Of a DNA stretch of 5,949 bases, positions 5,078 through 5,949 are shown piece by piece. Each line of letters opens with the position of its first letter. Within the stretch, counting starts at the first letter, position 1. This DNA is from an uncultured Clostridia bacterium (GTDB lineage Bacteria; Bacillota; Clostridia; Oscillospirales; CAG-272): contig CALBLD010000107.1 in the NCBI GenBank assembly GCA_937895775.1, positions 1 to 5,949 of the forward strand. Reading direction: 5' to 3'. The translations under genes and the position numbers were made by a program. The notes beneath the pieces were generated by a model that searched no databases, was not told the origin of the DNA, and saw only the letters and a program-made list of their open reading frames with translations.

Positions 5078-5949
5078 ATGTTCGGAAGATTTGATTTTGA
5101 TGCCGGTAAAAAATATATTGCCGACGAATATGCGGATGCGCATTTCGATAAGGAAAGCGGAGCCGATGCGCCGTCGCTTGCGAAAATGCTTGAAGCTTTT
5201 GTTGCCGACTGTGACGCAAAGTCAGTTCCGATGCTTACTCTGCGGGCAGAGTCGTTTTGTATGCTCGTCGAAAACGCACAGATTGAGGTGAATCCGCACA
5301 CCCCGTTTGCCGACAAGATAAATGCGGGGATAGACTATACCGGATGGGCGTCCGGATCGGATTACGAGAAGATTTTGAAGCGCAGATCGGTCAGAAAATT
5401 CAACACCGATGTGCATGAGGCCTGGCAGGCGAGAGAGTGGGCGTACAGGCGCGGTCTGTCTGCGCCCGACAACGATTTCTGGCACATATGCCCGAACTGG
5501 GACAACATAATGAACATGGGTGTCGTCGGACTCCGTGATCGCGCCGAAAAACTGCTTGATGCCGAAACCGACGAAAAAAAGAAGGTTTTCTACTCGGCAA
5601 CCGTAAGCTGCTGCCGATCGCTCTTTACGATCATGAAAAGATATGCCGACATGGGGGACAGAGTCGGCAACACCGAATTTGCTGCCTGCATGCGTGCGCT
5701 CATGACCCGTCCTCCGCAGACCCTTTACGAGGCTATGGAGCTTTCGCTTTTCATGATGAGCATGCTTGAACTCGGCATAGAGCGTACGAGAACGCTCGGC
5801 AATGTCGGTGTCCTTTTCTATCCTTTTTACATGCACGACAAAGAGAGCGGTCTGCTTGACCGCGACGGCGCAAAGACGCTCTGCAAATATTTTCTCACAA
5901 AGATAAACGCGGGAAAACGCTATGCCGATCAGCCGATCTGTATCGGCGG
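5078..5949 (+). CDS. Glycyl radical enzyme, pyruvate formate-lyase-like (N-terminal part; runs off right edge)
   Basis: The frame is open from the ATG at 5078 to the end of the window (290 full codons, no stop). Family members are usually about 750-850 aa, so roughly a third is visible. The start follows AAAGG (5064-5068) by 9 nt; an in-frame ATG at 5069 abuts that site and is less likely. Segments resembling the PFL-domain N-terminus are WHICPNWDNIMNMGVVGLRDRAEKLL (about 135-160), where most members have a G-H-x-x-P-D-type motif; a helix FYSATVSCCRSLFTIMKRYADM (171-192); RPPQTLYEAMELSLFM (211-226), matching the family P-x-x-T-F-x-E-A-L pattern; and LFYPFYMHDKESGLLDRDGAKTL (246-268), matching the Y-P-Y-Y-x-x-D, G-x-L, A pattern. 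In place of the common R-x-D-Q before that motif it has GNVGV (241-245). Such enzymes are oxygen-sensitive and act by a glycyl radical and a catalytic cysteine, both outside the window. The reaction is unknown: lyase, dehydratase or C-acetyltransferase are all possible. The divergent AraC-type regulator suggests substrate-induced catabolism. Confidence 0.82.
   Translation, partial: MFGRFDFDAGKKYIADEYADAHFDKESGADAPSLAKMLEAFVADCDAKSVPMLTLRAESFCMLVENAQIEVNPHTPFADKINAGIDYTGWASGSDYEKILKRRSVRKFNTDVHEAWQAREWAYRRGLSAPDNDFWHICPNWDNIMNMGVVGLRDRAEKLLDAETDEKKKVFYSATVSCCRSLFTIMKRYADMGDRVGNTEFAACMRALMTRPPQTLYEAMELSLFMMSMLELGIERTRTLGNVGVLFYPFYMHDKESGLLDRDGAKTLCKYFLTKINAGKRYADQPICIG

Noticed and set aside
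5222..5836. Minus-strand open frame of 204 codons
   Set aside because: It is antisense to the glycyl radical enzyme frame, whose protein matches the PFL family; the minus frame shows no domain.
1..5949. tRNA, rRNA, CRISPR array, insertion sequence or phage attachment site
   Set aside because: I saw no cloverleaf, no regularly spaced repeat array, no transposase or integrase frame, and no rRNA-like sequence anywhere in the window.

Overview
The window looks like chromosomal DNA from an anaerobic, low-to-mid G+C Gram-positive bacterium, probably a gut-type Clostridia. The support is strong purine-rich ribosome binding sites, textbook sigma-A promoters (several with a TGn-extended -10), an oxygen-sensitive glycyl radical enzyme, and an iron-sulfur RlmD-type rRNA methyltransferase. 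No rRNA, tRNA, CRISPR array, transposase or phage gene was seen.

Layout from left to right. Bases 1-37 hold the first 12 codons of a minus-strand gene that starts like a secreted protein or lipoprotein. A 227-bp intergenic region rich in inverted repeats separates it from a divergent plus-strand rlmD (265-1692). A minus-strand pair follows: a MarR-type repressor (2443-2877) and a TauE/SafE (TSUP) family anion exporter (1667-2443). The two overlap by one base (TAATG) and are read from a consensus promoter with a palindrome over its -35. This pair is visibly richer in A+T than its neighbours, and its 3' end overlaps the 3' end of rlmD, so it may be an acquired cassette. Next is a plus-strand EamA/DMT-family membrane transporter (3143-4036). 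It ends at a strong hairpin terminator shared with a convergent minus-strand AraC-family regulator (4089-4880, TTG start). The AraC gene is divergent from a plus-strand glycyl radical enzyme (5078 to the right edge, first 290 codons only).

How the genes may work together. The marR-TSUP pair reads as a self-regulated efflux operon, with the repressor controlling the exporter. The araC/glycyl-radical-enzyme pair reads as a regulator with its divergent target: two well-formed promoters face outward from about 60 bp holding an inverted repeat and a 9-bp direct repeat spaced 63 bp. The enzyme's substrate cannot be read here, because the catalytic cysteine, the glycyl radical loop and any activating enzyme lie beyond the right edge. 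rlmD and the EamA transporter look like stand-alone genes. The most interesting parts are the atypical glycyl radical enzyme with its compact control region, and the possible insertion of the marR-TSUP cassette at the end of rlmD.
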